Part shown: in pieces, positions 47,324 through 56,007 of the stretch
How positions within the stretch are numbered: the stretch's first letter is position 1
Layout: each line of letters opens with the position of its first letter
Assembly (NCBI RefSeq): GCF_003991875.1
Contig: NZ_CP031423.1
Coordinates: 1,550,001 to 1,614,000, forward strand
Direction: 5' to 3'
DNA length: 64,000 nucleotides
DNA from: Microbacterium lemovicicum
Lineage (GTDB): Bacteria; Actinomycetota; Actinomycetes; Actinomycetales; Microbacteriaceae
The notes under the pieces: model-generated
Told to the model about the DNA's origin: nothing
The model's input: only the letters and a program-made list of their open reading frames with translations
The model's database searches: none
Translations under genes and position numbers: made by a program

Positions 47324-48238
47324 GTGATCATCGCCGTCTTCCCCGGCCAGGGTTCTCAGACCCCCAGCTTCCTCGCGCCCTGGCTCGAGCGAGACGGTGC
47401 CCGTGACGCCCTCTCGCGCTACTCCGACTGGGCAGGTGTCGATCTCGTCGCCGCCGGAACCGAGTGGGACGCCGACCGCATCCGCGACACGCAGGTCGCG
47501 CAGCCGCTGATCGTGGCTGCGAGCCTCCTCTCCTGGAACGCCCTCGAGGACCGCTCCGCCGTGGCCGGCGTCGCCGGCCACTCGGTCGGCGAATTCGCCG
47601 CCGCCGCAGCCGCCGGGGTGCTGTCGGAGGAGGACGCCCTGCGCCTCGTCGGCATCCGCGGACGCGCCATGGCCGAGGCGGCCGCCGCCGAGGACACGGG
47701 CATGGCCGCCGTCATCGGCGGAGAGCAGGACGCCGTCGTCGCGCGGCTGGAAGAGCTCGAGCTCACGCCGGCCAACTACAACGGCGGCGGTCAGCTCGTC
47801 GCCGCCGGCTCCGCCACCGCGCTGGCAGCGCTGTCGGCCGAGCCGCCGGCCGGCACCCGCGTGATCCCGCTGCAGGTCGCCGGCGCCTTCCACACCCGTT
47901 ACATGGAGCCGGCCGTCGAGGTGCTGCGCGCCGCGTCCGCCGATGCGTCGGTGTCCGACCCACGCGTGCGCCTCTGGACGAACAGCGACGGCACGGAGGT
48001 CGCCGACGGCTCCCGCTTCCGGGACCTGCTCGTCGCCCAGGTCGCCTCCCCCGTGCGGTGGGACCTGTGCATGCAGGCGTTCGCCGCGGCATCCGTCTCG
48101 GGCATCGTGGAGCTGGCACCGGCCGGCACCCTCGTCGGCCTGGCCAAGCGCGCCCTGCGCGGCGTCCCCTCGGTCGCCGTGAAGATTCCTGACGACCTGC
48201 CTTCCGCGGCCGCCCTGATCACCGGAGGAACGGCATGA
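47324..48238 (+). CDS. fabD: Malonyl-CoA:ACP transacylase
   Basis: Loads malonyl groups onto acyl carrier protein for type II fatty-acid synthesis. The 304 residues carry IIAVFPGQGSQTP at the N-terminus, the nucleophile elbow GHSVGE (Ser87) and the histidine in GAFHTRYM. The GTG at 47324 is preferred over the longer frame from 47276: it sits just before the family's usual N-terminus and has an AGGA site upstream. It is the first gene of the fab operon; the stop overlaps fabH by ATGA. Confidence 0.95.
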   Translation: MIIAVFPGQGSQTPSFLAPWLERDGARDALSRYSDWAGVDLVAAGTEWDADRIRDTQVAQPLIVAASLLSWNALEDRSAVAGVAGHSVGEFAAAAAAGVLSEEDALRLVGIRGRAMAEAAAAEDTGMAAVIGGEQDAVVARLEELELTPANYNGGGQLVAAGSATALAALSAEPPAGTRVIPLQVAGAFHTRYMEPAVEVLRAASADASVSDPRVRLWTNSDGTEVADGSRFRDLLVAQVASPVRWDLCMQAFAAASVSGIVELAPAGTLVGLAKRALRGVPSVAVKIPDDLPSAAALITGGTA

Positions 48239-49239
48239 CCCCCCCCACCCTGAAGCAATCCGTCGGACCCGCGCACACCCGCATCTACAGCTACGGCGCC
48301 GCCCGCGGCGAGGTCTCCGTGCCGAACGAGGACCTCATCGGGCCGATCGACTCGAGCGACGAGTGGATCCGCCAGCGCACCGGCATCATCACCCGCACCC
48401 GCGCCCTCGAGGGCACGACGGCGATCGAGCTGGCGACGGATGCCGCGCGTGAGGCCATCGAGCGCTCCGGCGTCGACCCGTCCCTCATCGACGCCGTGCT
48501 GGTGGCAACGGTGAGCAACCCCAAGCAGACGCCGTCCGTCTCGGCCATCGTGGCCGACCGCGTGGGCGCGAACCCCGCCGCCGCGTACGATCTGAACGCC
48601 GCATGCGCGGGATTCGCGTACGGCGTCGCCCAGGCGGACGCCCTCGTGCGCGCCGGAGCCGCCACCTACGCGCTGGTGATCGGCACCGAGAAGCTCAGCG
48701 ACATCGTCGACCCGACCGACCGCAGCATCTCGTTCCTCCTCGGCGACGGAGCGGGCGCCGTGGTCATCGGCCCCTCCGACACCCCCGGCATCGGCCCCAC
48801 GGTCTGGGGCTCGGACGGATCGAAGGCCGACGCCGTCGGCATGAACCACACGCTGAACGAGTTCCGCGCGGGCACCGCCCCGTGGCCGACCCTCCGGCAG
48901 GAGGGCCCCACGGTCTTCCGCTGGGCGGTGTGGGAGATGGTCAAGGTCGCCCGTCAGGCCCTCGAGGCCGCAGGCGTCGAAGCATCCGACCTCGCGGCGT
49001 TCGTGCCGCACCAGGCGAACATGCGCATCATCGACGAGTTCGCCAAGCAGCTCGGCCTTCCCGAGACGGTCGTCATCGGCCGTGACATCGAGACGACCGG
49101 CAACACGTCGGCCGCGTCCATCCCCCTCGCCACGCACCGGCTCCTCGCCGAGCACCCCGAGCTCAGCGGCGGACTCGCCCTGCAGATCGGATTCGGGGCC
49201 GGCCTCGTGTTCGGCGCCCAGGTGGTCGTGCTTCCCTGA
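48235..49239 (+). CDS. fabH: Beta-ketoacyl-ACP synthase III
   Basis: Starts chain elongation by condensing an acyl-CoA primer with malonyl-ACP. The 334-residue protein has the full Cys-His-Asn set: Cys124 in DLNAACAGFAYG, His in FVPHQANMRI and Asn in ETTGNTSAASIP. In actinobacteria this enzyme usually favours branched short-chain primers, which makes iso/anteiso fatty acids; that is family knowledge and not visible here. Start overlaps fabD by four bases, giving tight coupling. Confidence 0.95.
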   Translation: MTPPTLKQSVGPAHTRIYSYGAARGEVSVPNEDLIGPIDSSDEWIRQRTGIITRTRALEGTTAIELATDAAREAIERSGVDPSLIDAVLVATVSNPKQTPSVSAIVADRVGANPAAAYDLNAACAGFAYGVAQADALVRAGAATYALVIGTEKLSDIVDPTDRSISFLLGDGAGAVVIGPSDTPGIGPTVWGSDGSKADAVGMNHTLNEFRAGTAPWPTLRQEGPTVFRWAVWEMVKVARQALEAAGVEASDLAAFVPHQANMRIIDEFAKQLGLPETVVIGRDIETTGNTSAASIPLATHRLLAEHPELSGGLALQIGFGAGLVFGAQVVVLP

Positions 49240-49313
49240 CGGGCGCGACCTCCGACCCTAGACTGAACGTCGGCCCCGACGGGGCCCGCGACCCCCGAAG
49301 AAACGGAGACATC

Positions 49314-49559
49314 ATGGCATTCACCAACGATGAGGTGCTGGCCGGCCTCGCCGAGCTCATCACCGACGAGACGGGCATCTCGGCCGACGAGGTCGCCCTC
49401 GAGAAGTCGTTCACCGACGACCTCGACATCGACTCGATCTCCATGATGACGATCGTCGTCAACGCGGAGGAGAAGTTCGGCGTCACCATCCCCGACGACG
49501 AGGTCAAGAACCTGAAGACCGTCGGCGACGCCGTCACCTTCATCTCCTCGAACCAGTAG
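49314..49559 (+). CDS. acpP: Acyl carrier protein
   Basis: Acidic 81-residue carrier with the phosphopantetheine site DLDIDSISMM (Ser41). A GAAACGGAGAC site precedes the ATG. The Asp/Glu-rich helix II and position between fabH and fabF are typical of the fatty-acid synthase carrier. Confidence 0.96.
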   Translation: MAFTNDEVLAGLAELITDETGISADEVALEKSFTDDLDIDSISMMTIVVNAEEKFGVTIPDDEVKNLKTVGDAVTFISSNQ

Positions 49560-49631
49560 GCACCGTTCCGGTGGGGGCGATCCCGTCTGGGACACTCCGC
49601 CCCCACCGGGTCAACGAAGGAACACCCATCC

Positions 49632-50870
49632 ATGAGCACGTCACGCATCGTCGTCACCGGCATCGGCGCCACCTCGCCGATCGGCGGAACCGCGCCCGAG
49701 AGCTGGTCGGCGCTCCTGGACGGCGCCTCCGGCGCCCGCAGCCTCGAGCACGACTGGGTCGAGAAGTACAGCCTCCCCGTCACCTTCGCCGCCGAGGCGC
49801 TGGTGCGTCCGGAGACCGTTCTCGCCCGGCCCGTCGCCAAGCGCCTCGACCCGTCGTCGCAGCTCGCGCTCGTCGCGGCGATGGAGGCCTGGGCCGATGC
49901 GGGTGAGCCCGACGTCGAGCCCGAACGCCTCGGCGTCGACTTCGCCACCGGCATCGGCGGCGTCTGGACGCTCCTGGACGCCTGGGACACCCTGCGTGAG
50001 AAGGGCCCCCGGCGTGTGCTGCCGATGACGGTGCCCATGCTCATGCCTAATGCGGCCGCGGGCAACCTCTCCCTCCACTTCAACGCCCGGGCGTTCGCCC
50101 GCACCGTGGCCAGTGCCTGCGCGTCGAGCACCGAGTCGATCGTCAACGCCGTGCAGCACCTGCGCGACGGCCTCGCCGACGTCGTCATCGCCGGCGGCAC
50201 GGAGTCGGCGATCCACCCGATCACGATCGCCTCGTTCGCGTCGATGCAGGCGCTCTCCAAGCGCAACGACGACCCCGCGCACGCCTCCCGCCCCGGCAGC
50301 ATCGACCGCGACGGATTCGTCATGGGCGAGGGCGCCGGCGTGCTGATCCTCGAGCGCGAGGAGTACGCCAAGGCGCGCGGCGCCAAGATCTACGGCGAGG
50401 TGCTCGGCGGCGGCGTGACGGCCGATTCGTACCACATCACCGCCAACGACCCCGAGGGTCTCGGCGCGGCCCGCGCGGTGACGCTCGCCCTCGCGTCCGC
50501 CGACGTCTCCCCCGATGACGTCACGCACATCAACGCGCACGCGACCTCGACGCCGGTCGGCGACCCGAACGAGTACACGGCGCTGCGCAGCGTGTTCGGC
50601 GAGCGGATCGCCGACATCCCCGTGTCGGCGACGAAGGCCTCGACCGGGCATCTGCTCGGCGGCACGGGCGCGTTGGAGGCGATCTTCACGATCCTCGCGC
50701 TGCGCGACCGCGTGGCGCCGCCCACGATCAACATCACGACGCCCGACCCCGACGTGCCCTTCCGCATCACGGGCGAGACGCAGGCGCTCGGAGACGGGCA
50801 GCAGGTCGCGATCAGCAACTCGTTCGGCTTCGGCGGTCACAACGCCGTCGTCGCCTTCGCATCGGTCTAG
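49632..50870 (+). CDS. fabF: Beta-ketoacyl-ACP synthase II
   Basis: Elongation condensing enzyme, 412 residues. The nucleophile is Cys163 in ASACASSTESI; the two histidines lie in NAHATSTPVGD and STGHLLGG, and the C-terminus has NSFGFGGHNAVVAF. It is the last gene of the fabD-fabH-acpP-fabF run and is followed by a strong hairpin. Spacing of about 70 bp from acpP suggests extra translational control rather than a separate promoter. Confidence 0.96.
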   Translation: MSTSRIVVTGIGATSPIGGTAPESWSALLDGASGARSLEHDWVEKYSLPVTFAAEALVRPETVLARPVAKRLDPSSQLALVAAMEAWADAGEPDVEPERLGVDFATGIGGVWTLLDAWDTLREKGPRRVLPMTVPMLMPNAAAGNLSLHFNARAFARTVASACASSTESIVNAVQHLRDGLADVVIAGGTESAIHPITIASFASMQALSKRNDDPAHASRPGSIDRDGFVMGEGAGVLILEREEYAKARGAKIYGEVLGGGVTADSYHITANDPEGLGAARAVTLALASADVSPDDVTHINAHATSTPVGDPNEYTALRSVFGERIADIPVSATKASTGHLLGGTGALEAIFTILALRDRVAPPTINITTPDPDVPFRITGETQALGDGQQVAISNSFGFGGHNAVVAFASV

Positions 50871-50900
50871 CCCGCGCCGTCGCCACGGCGACAGAGGAGA

Positions 50901-50929
50901 ACGCCCCCGGATGCAGCATCCGGGGGCGT
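50901..50929. terminator. Terminator of the fab operon
   Basis: Fourteen-base arms (50901-50914 and 50916-50929) pair perfectly across a single A, so the effective loop is three or more bases. It starts 30 bases after fabF and could also serve the converging DUF3145 gene. Confidence 0.85.
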
Positions 50930-51030
50930 TCCTCGTGTTCAGGTGGCCCATTCGCCTCCCCAGCGTCCGGGAAAACCCCCCTCCGACCGCCGGTCGTGGC
51001 GCCTGAGCGCACCCGAATCCTGTGTGCGCC

Positions 51031-51534
51031 TCAGCCGACCTTGTGGAGCCAGACGACGGGCGCGTCGTCGCTCGCGTGGCGGAAGGGCTCCAGCTCATCG
51101 TCCCACGCGGAGCCGAGGGCGACGCCGAGCTCGCGCTGCAGCTCGGAGATGTCGCCGGCGGCGACCTCCATCGCATAGCGGATGCGGTCCTCGCCGATCA
51201 CGACGTTGCCGGCGGCATCGGTCTGGGCGTAGTGGATGCCGAGTCCCGGCGTGTGCAGCCAACGACCACCGTCGCTGCGTGGCGTGGGGTCTTCCGTCAC
51301 CTCGAACCGCAGGTGCTCCCAGCCGCGCATGGCGGTGGTGAGGGCGGCGCCGGTTCCGGCCGTGCCCTCCCAGTAGAACTCCGCGCGCCGCGCACCGGCG
51401 AGCACCGGCTGGTCGGCCCAGTCGAAGTTCACCGCGCGTCCGAGCGCACGACCAACTGCCCACTCGAGGTGCGGGCAGAGTGCTCGAGGCGCCGAGTGGA
51501 TGAAGACCACTCCGCGCGCCGTGGGTGTCGCCAT
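51031..51534 (-). CDS. DUF3145 family protein
   Basis: A 167-residue protein of the actinobacterial DUF3145 family, recognised by GVVFIHSAPRALCPHLEWAVGRALG at the N-terminus and WDDELEPFRHASDDAPVVWLHKVG at the C-terminus. The ATG at 51534 has ACGGAG upstream; a longer frame to 51624 is not supported. Its usual neighbourhood is next to the fab operon, as here, but no function is known. It has no membrane span or signal peptide, and faces the operon end to end. Confidence 0.85.
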   Translation of the reverse strand: MATPTARGVVFIHSAPRALCPHLEWAVGRALGRAVNFDWADQPVLAGARRAEFYWEGTAGTGAALTTAMRGWEHLRFEVTEDPTPRSDGGRWLHTPGLGIHYAQTDAAGNVVIGEDRIRYAMEVAAGDISELQRELGVALGSAWDDELEPFRHASDDAPVVWLHKVG

Positions 51535-51724
51535 CACGTCTCCGTTTCCTAGGTTCGTCTTCCCCAACGACCTGGATGGATGCAGCGGCGATGCGTGTTC
51601 GGTTGTGCGGCCATTATGACCCACCGCGCCGTGGAATCACAACCGTGTCATTCCGCGGTGTCGCGTGGTGGATGCCGAACGGCCCCGGTCGGTGCGACCG
51701 GGGCCGTTCGGAGGGTGCAGGGGC

Positions 51725-52510
51725 TTACGCCTCGCTCATGGCGAGCTTGGCCTGCTGGCCCTTGGCGGCGTAGTACGCGGCGCGCGCGGCGTCCTTGCGG
51801 GCCTGCTCGGCGTAGCCGGCGTCCAGCACGTCCTGCGGCACCTCGACGCTCTCGACGTGGTTCATGCCGTTGTACTTCGCGATGTAGGCGTCGAGCTCGG
51901 GGCCCGAGGTCCACGACGTGATGAGGCAGTAGCGCGGGTCGGTGCCGACGTGTGTCGCGGCGTGCCACAGGCGCTGGGTGTCGATGATCAGCTGCGCACC
52001 GGCCGGCAGGGCGATGCGCACCTCACCCTCGGGGTCGGTGCGGTTCTCGCGCAGCACGAAGAAGCTCTCCGTGTCGTCCGTGAGGTTGAAGAAGCCGCGG
52101 ACGACCCAGCCCGTCCCATCCGGGTTCAGGCGGTTGTTGTCGTCCTGGTGGAGGTTGTAGAGGCATTCGCCGTACGGCGTCGGCTGCAGCTCGATCACGC
52201 GGCAGCGACCGACGTTGGAGCCGGGCTCCATGGCGCGACGCGTGAGGTTCGGAGCCTTCTCGACCTGCGAGTCGATCCAGACGCCGTCCTTGTCGGTGCG
52301 CGGCGGCTTGTGGTTCCAGAACCCGTTGCACTCGATCTCGCCGAAGGCGCTGGCCAGCGGCGCGAAGCGGGTGTCTCCGGAGGACTTCCAGTCGTTGTAC
52401 TCGATGTCCAGCCACTCTTTCGGATCGAGCTCCTGGTTGTAGCGGTCGAGGACGACGTAGCCGGTCTCTGCGAGAGCGGCTGAGGTGATGTATGCCATGA
52501 GGTGAGTCAT
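51725..52510 (-). CDS. Probable Fe(II)/2-oxoglutarate-dependent oxygenase, iron-box regulated
   Basis: A 261-residue soluble protein that I do not match to a named family. It shows the metal-binding arrangement of 2-oxoglutarate oxygenases: HxD in NLHQDDNNR (His121, Asp123), a distal histidine about 60 residues later in RLWHAATHVGTDPR (His183) and an arginine ten residues on (Arg193) for the cosubstrate carboxylate, in a predominantly beta-strand context. A Lys/Ala-rich helix of about 40 residues forms the C-terminus. The start may be ATG 52510 or 52498; neither has a good ribosome-binding site. An IdeR/DtxR-like box lies 40-56 bases upstream, suggesting induction by iron limitation. The substrate is unknown, and assignment rests on motif spacing only. 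Confidence 0.65.
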   Translation of the reverse strand: MTHLMAYITSAALAETGYVVLDRYNQELDPKEWLDIEYNDWKSSGDTRFAPLASAFGEIECNGFWNHKPPRTDKDGVWIDSQVEKAPNLTRRAMEPGSNVGRCRVIELQPTPYGECLYNLHQDDNNRLNPDGTGWVVRGFFNLTDDTESFFVLRENRTDPEGEVRIALPAGAQLIIDTQRLWHAATHVGTDPRYCLITSWTSGPELDAYIAKYNGMNHVESVEVPQDVLDAGYAEQARKDAARAAYYAAKGQQAKLAMSEA

Positions 52511-52549
52511 GCCTTTCGTAGAGGGCCAGCACGTTTTAACAGGCCCGAC

Positions 52550-52566
52550 TTAGGCAAGCCTACCTC
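52550..52566 (-). promoter_or_regulatory. Candidate IdeR/DtxR iron box
   Basis: TTAGGCAAGCCTACCTC contains the perfect palindrome TAGGC-AA-GCCTA (52551-52562) and matches the actinobacterial consensus TTAGGTTAGCCTAACCTAA at about 13 of 19 positions. It is positioned to block transcription of the oxygenase gene whose start is at 52510. Confidence 0.6.
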
Positions 52567-52693
52567 GGGGTGTTTTCGCATCTTCGGAACGCCGGGCGCA
52601 CGCCCGGTGCCGCCCGGAGGCGTCGGTTAGAGTGAGGCGTCCGCCGGACCCGTCGGGTCGCTGGGCGGGCGGACGGCGACACGGAACGAGAGC

Positions 52694-54709
52694 ATGGGCA
52701 CGGCCACGAACATCGATGCGACCGCGGTCAACACCATCTCGTGGCTGGCGGCGGCGGAGACCACCATCGTCGTCCCGGTCTACCAGCGCCAGTACCGCTG
52801 GGACATCGGCGCCTGCGAGCAGCTGCTCTCCGACATCCGCGACGTGGCGGACTCGGATGACCGCCACATGCACTTCATCGGGTCGATCCTCTCGTCGGCG
52901 AGCGTGTCCGACGGCGAATCGGAACTCGTGCTCATCGACGGCCAGCAGCGCATCACCACGCTCATGCTGCTGATCGCCGCTCTGCACCACACGGTCGCCG
53001 ACAGCGACCCTCTGCTCGCCGCGCAGCTGCACACGGTGCTCGTGCGCTCGTCGGATCCGGAGCGTACGAAGCTCCGCCCGCACCGGGCATGGGCAGAGGT
53101 GTTCGAGGACGTGGTGCTCGCGCGCCGACCGGCCGATGCGGCCGCCGGCGGCTCGAGGTTCGACGACAACTACGCGTTCTTCCGCAGCCAGGTCTCACGC
53201 GAGGAGGTGTCACGCATCTGGGGCGGACTGCAGCGCCTGGAGCACGTCGCCATCACCCTCGGCGCGGGGGCGGACGCGCAGCAGATCTTCGAAAGCCTCA
53301 ACAGCACCGGAGAGCCGCTGCGTGACCACGAGCTGATCCACAATTACGTGCTGATGGGCTTGTCGCACCGGGAGCAGACGCTCATCGAGGACGAGTTCTG
53401 GTCGGTGATCGAGCGCAGCACCGGGGAGAGCATCGGCGGCTTCTGGCGCCATTACCTGGTGCTCCGCACGGGCCGCGAGGTGGTCGCCGCGGGCGGCCGC
53501 GACGTGTACGAGGCCTTCCGGCACGAGTTCCCGCGGCTCACCCCCGAGACGCTGCGGGCGTCCGCGCGGGAGTGGCGTGCCTACGCGGAGATCTACGCCG
53601 TGCTCCTCGATCCCTCGCGCGAAGCCGACGCGGACGTCGCGCGACGGCTGGTGCACCTCAACACCTTCGGCCGCGACGCGTATCCGCTGGTGATGAAGGC
53701 GTGCCGCGATCACGCCGAGGGCGACCTCGATCGTGCGGGCCTCCTTCAGGTCCTCGATGACGTGCAGTCACTCCTCCTCCGTCGCACCCTCGTCGGCCTG
53801 CCCGTCGACCGTCTCGTGGCGCGCCTGTGCCGCGCGCAGGCGCTGGGCCCGCAGGCGCTCACCCAGGCGATCGCCCGCATCATGCCCTCCGACGAGCGCG
53901 TGCGCGCGGCGCTGAAGTTCGCCCCGCTCCCCCACGCGGCCTTCGTCCTGGGCCGGATCGCGGGCGACGTGGACGTCGCAGAGTTCGGCGTCGACCACAT
54001 CGTGCCGCTCACACCTCCCGACACGTGGACGGGCGACGGGGTACGCCCGTGGTCGGAGTACTCCGAGGACGAGCAGAACAGCCACCGCGCCCTCGCGGAG
54101 ACGATCGGCAACCTCGCGCTGCTCGAGGACGAGTCGGCGATCGCGGTCGCGGACCGGTCCTTCCCCGAGAAGCGCGACGGCGCCTACGCGCGCAGCGCCG
54201 TGCCCGAGACGCGGGCGCTGTCGTCGGTCGACGCGTGGAGCACCGCATCGATCTCGCACCGCACCGCCGAGCTCGGCCGGCGGTTCGTGGAGGTCTGGCG
54301 GCGACCCCTGGTCACGGGGATCGACGACGACGGATTGACTCCCATCCTCGACGCGCAGCGTCGACGCGGCTGGCCACGGGGCTGGGAGCGGGAGTTCGCC
54401 TACGTCGAATACCGCGGCGAGCACTGGGAGGTCTACGACGTCAAGTACCTCTTCAACCGCATCTTCCGCCGGCTCTGGGTCGACTCGCCGGAGAGCGTCA
54501 TCGCCTTCAGCCGCCGGCGCGGCGGGCCGATCTACCCGGCTCCGTCCTGGAACGGACAGTGGGACCGCCTCGACGACGACAACCACCTCTACATGGGCTG
54601 GGACGCGAAGTACATGCTGACGGCGCTGCAGGAGGCGCTCGAGGAGGCCGGAACGGCATCAGAGGTCTTCGTCAAGTACTCCTACCTCGCGGAGCACATG
54701 GCCACCTGA
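52694..54709 (+). CDS. Fused GmrSD-type DUF262/DUF1524 protein (modification-dependent nuclease family)
   Basis: A 671-residue protein with an N-terminal DUF262 (ParB-like) domain, recognised by VPVYQRQYRWD (residues 28-37) and the key VLIDGQQRITTLMLL (Asp82 to Arg86), and a DUF1524 His-Asn-His nuclease-like domain around residues 420-500 with FGVDHIVPLTPPDTW and IGNLALLEDE. GmrSD-family proteins cut DNA carrying sugar-modified cytosines, mostly phage DNA; the domain order here is the single-chain form. The last 120 residues (about 550-671) are extra and unassigned. The gene stands alone, flanked by the iron-box promoter and a tRNA, with a strong terminator; there is no companion methylase or antitoxin. 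Whether it restricts anything is unknown. Confidence 0.82.
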   Translation: MGTATNIDATAVNTISWLAAAETTIVVPVYQRQYRWDIGACEQLLSDIRDVADSDDRHMHFIGSILSSASVSDGESELVLIDGQQRITTLMLLIAALHHTVADSDPLLAAQLHTVLVRSSDPERTKLRPHRAWAEVFEDVVLARRPADAAAGGSRFDDNYAFFRSQVSREEVSRIWGGLQRLEHVAITLGAGADAQQIFESLNSTGEPLRDHELIHNYVLMGLSHREQTLIEDEFWSVIERSTGESIGGFWRHYLVLRTGREVVAAGGRDVYEAFRHEFPRLTPETLRASAREWRAYAEIYAVLLDPSREADADVARRLVHLNTFGRDAYPLVMKACRDHAEGDLDRAGLLQVLDDVQSLLLRRTLVGLPVDRLVARLCRAQALGPQALTQAIARIMPSDERVRAALKFAPLPHAAFVLGRIAGDVDVAEFGVDHIVPLTPPDTWTGDGVRPWSEYSEDEQNSHRALAETIGNLALLEDESAIAVADRSFPEKRDGAYARSAVPETRALSSVDAWSTASISHRTAELGRRFVEVWRRPLVTGIDDDGLTPILDAQRRRGWPRGWEREFAYVEYRGEHWEVYDVKYLFNRIFRRLWVDSPESVIAFSRRRGGPIYPAPSWNGQWDRLDDDNHLYMGWDAKYMLTALQEALEEAGTASEVFVKYSYLAEHMAT

Positions 54710-54730
54710 GCCCCGACGTCCGTCGCACGC

Positions 54731-54760
54731 ACGAAGGGCCGCCCGGAGGCGGCCCTTCGT
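54731..54760. terminator. Terminator of the DUF262/DUF1524 gene
   Basis: Thirteen-base perfect arms around CGGA, starting 22 bases after the stop and ending just short of the tRNA gene on the opposite strand. Confidence 0.85.
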
Positions 54761-54764
54761 CGCG

Positions 54765-54838
54765 TAGGGCGGGTGGGACTTGAACCCACGATCGTCGGGT
54801 TATGAGCCCGCTGCCTTGACCAGCTTGGCCACCGCCCC
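54765..54838 (-). tRNA. tRNA-Met (CAT)
   Basis: Minus-strand cloverleaf of 74 nt with acceptor GGGGCGG/CCGCCCT (G-U at 1-72), anticodon loop CTCATAA flanked by GGG and CCC, T arm GTGGG/CCCAC and no encoded CCA. CAT could be initiator, elongator or lysidine-modified isoleucine tRNA; the GGG/CCC pairs are initiator-like but the first pair is G-U, not the mismatched C-A. Base 27 does not pair with 43. Confidence 0.8.
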
Positions 54839-54873
54839 CTGCATGGCGAGTGTACCGGGGACGCGTCCCCGGC

Positions 54874-55965
54874 TCAGTGGCGCGGCGGACGGTCGTCGTC
54901 GACGGGCGGGTTCGGCCACACCTTCGCCACGGCCTCGTCGAAGCGCGGCGTCGTCGATTTCGGCTTCGCGGCAGGCGGCTCATCCGCATCGCTGCCGCGG
55001 GTGATCGGGAGCCCGCCGCTGTCGCTCTTGATCTGCGGGTGGTTGCGCGCCAGGTCGTAGACGCCGATCACCGCGATCACCCCCGCGATGCCGAAGCCGA
55101 TGTACGCCCACAGCGGCGCGTTCTGGGCCTCGCCGAGCACCAGCAGGCCGATGAGGATCGCGACAATCGGGTCGATCACCGTGAGGCCCGCGATCACCAG
55201 GTCGGGCGGACCGGAGGAGTACGCGGTCTGCACGAAGTAGGACCCGATGCCCGCAGCGAGGAGGAGCGAGACGATGCACAGGACGGTGAACCACTCGACG
55301 TCGCCGGTCTGGATGCGGCTGATGACGACCTTCGCCAGCGTGGCGACGAACCCGAACATGACGCCGGCGGCCACGATGTAGAACAGCGCGCCGATGCGCG
55401 AGCGCAACCAGAACCACAGTGCGGCCAGCACGACCGTGACGACGCCCAGGATGATGAGCACCGTGACCAGCTGGGGGGTGGTGACGGGCTCGTCGGTGGC
55501 GACGAGGGCGGCGATCGTCACGAAGATGAAGATGCCGCCGACGCATTCGATGATCGCGCGGATGGAGCGCTTCGTCGGATTGAGGCCGCTGATGCGGGCG
55601 TTCAGCAGCGTCGTGATCACGAGCGCGATGGCGCCGAGCGGCTGGACGACGATGAGGGGCGCGAACGAGAGCGCGCCCAGCTGGCAGACGATCGCGAGGC
55701 CGAGCATGACCGTCCCCAGCACCCAGGACGGGCGGGTCACGAGACGGCCGAGCTGGGTCAGCGACAGACCGCCGGAGGCGGCTCCCCCGGACATCGCCTC
55801 GACCTTGGTGACGCCGCGGTGCTGGTACTGGGCGCCGAACGACATGAACACCGCGCCCAGCAGGGCCAGCGGGATGCCGATCAGCAGCGAGGGATTGTCG
55901 AAGACGCCGACCAGGGCGTCACGGACGTCGCCGAGATTGTCGATGTCGCCGCGCACCCAGATCAC
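54874..55965 (-). CDS. DMT/EamA-like membrane transporter
   Basis: A 363-residue protein with about nine hydrophobic spans in two halves, as in the drug/metabolite transporter superfamily. Features are QYQHRGVTKVEAM early on, VVQPLGAIALVITTLLNA in the first half and VIDPIVAILIGLLVLGEAQN in the second, where the EamA glutamate falls. A soluble tail of about 50 residues ends in Pro and Asp. Actinobacterial members are often annotated only as DMT family; magnesium or metabolite export are guesses. It diverges from def, 42 bp away. Confidence 0.82.
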   Translation of the reverse strand: MIWVRGDIDNLGDVRDALVGVFDNPSLLIGIPLALLGAVFMSFGAQYQHRGVTKVEAMSGGAASGGLSLTQLGRLVTRPSWVLGTVMLGLAIVCQLGALSFAPLIVVQPLGAIALVITTLLNARISGLNPTKRSIRAIIECVGGIFIFVTIAALVATDEPVTTPQLVTVLIILGVVTVVLAALWFWLRSRIGALFYIVAAGVMFGFVATLAKVVISRIQTGDVEWFTVLCIVSLLLAAGIGSYFVQTAYSSGPPDLVIAGLTVIDPIVAILIGLLVLGEAQNAPLWAYIGFGIAGVIAVIGVYDLARNHPQIKSDSGGLPITRGSDADEPPAAKPKSTTPRFDEAVAKVWPNPPVDDDRPPRH

Positions 55966-56007
55966 GCTCCGACACTAACCGCACAGTGCGCTGGATAGGC
56001 TCAAGGC

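Noticed and set aside
52590..52606. Small GC hairpin near the DUF262 gene start as a regulatory element
   Set aside because: Six- to seven-base arms in such GC-rich sequence are expected by chance.
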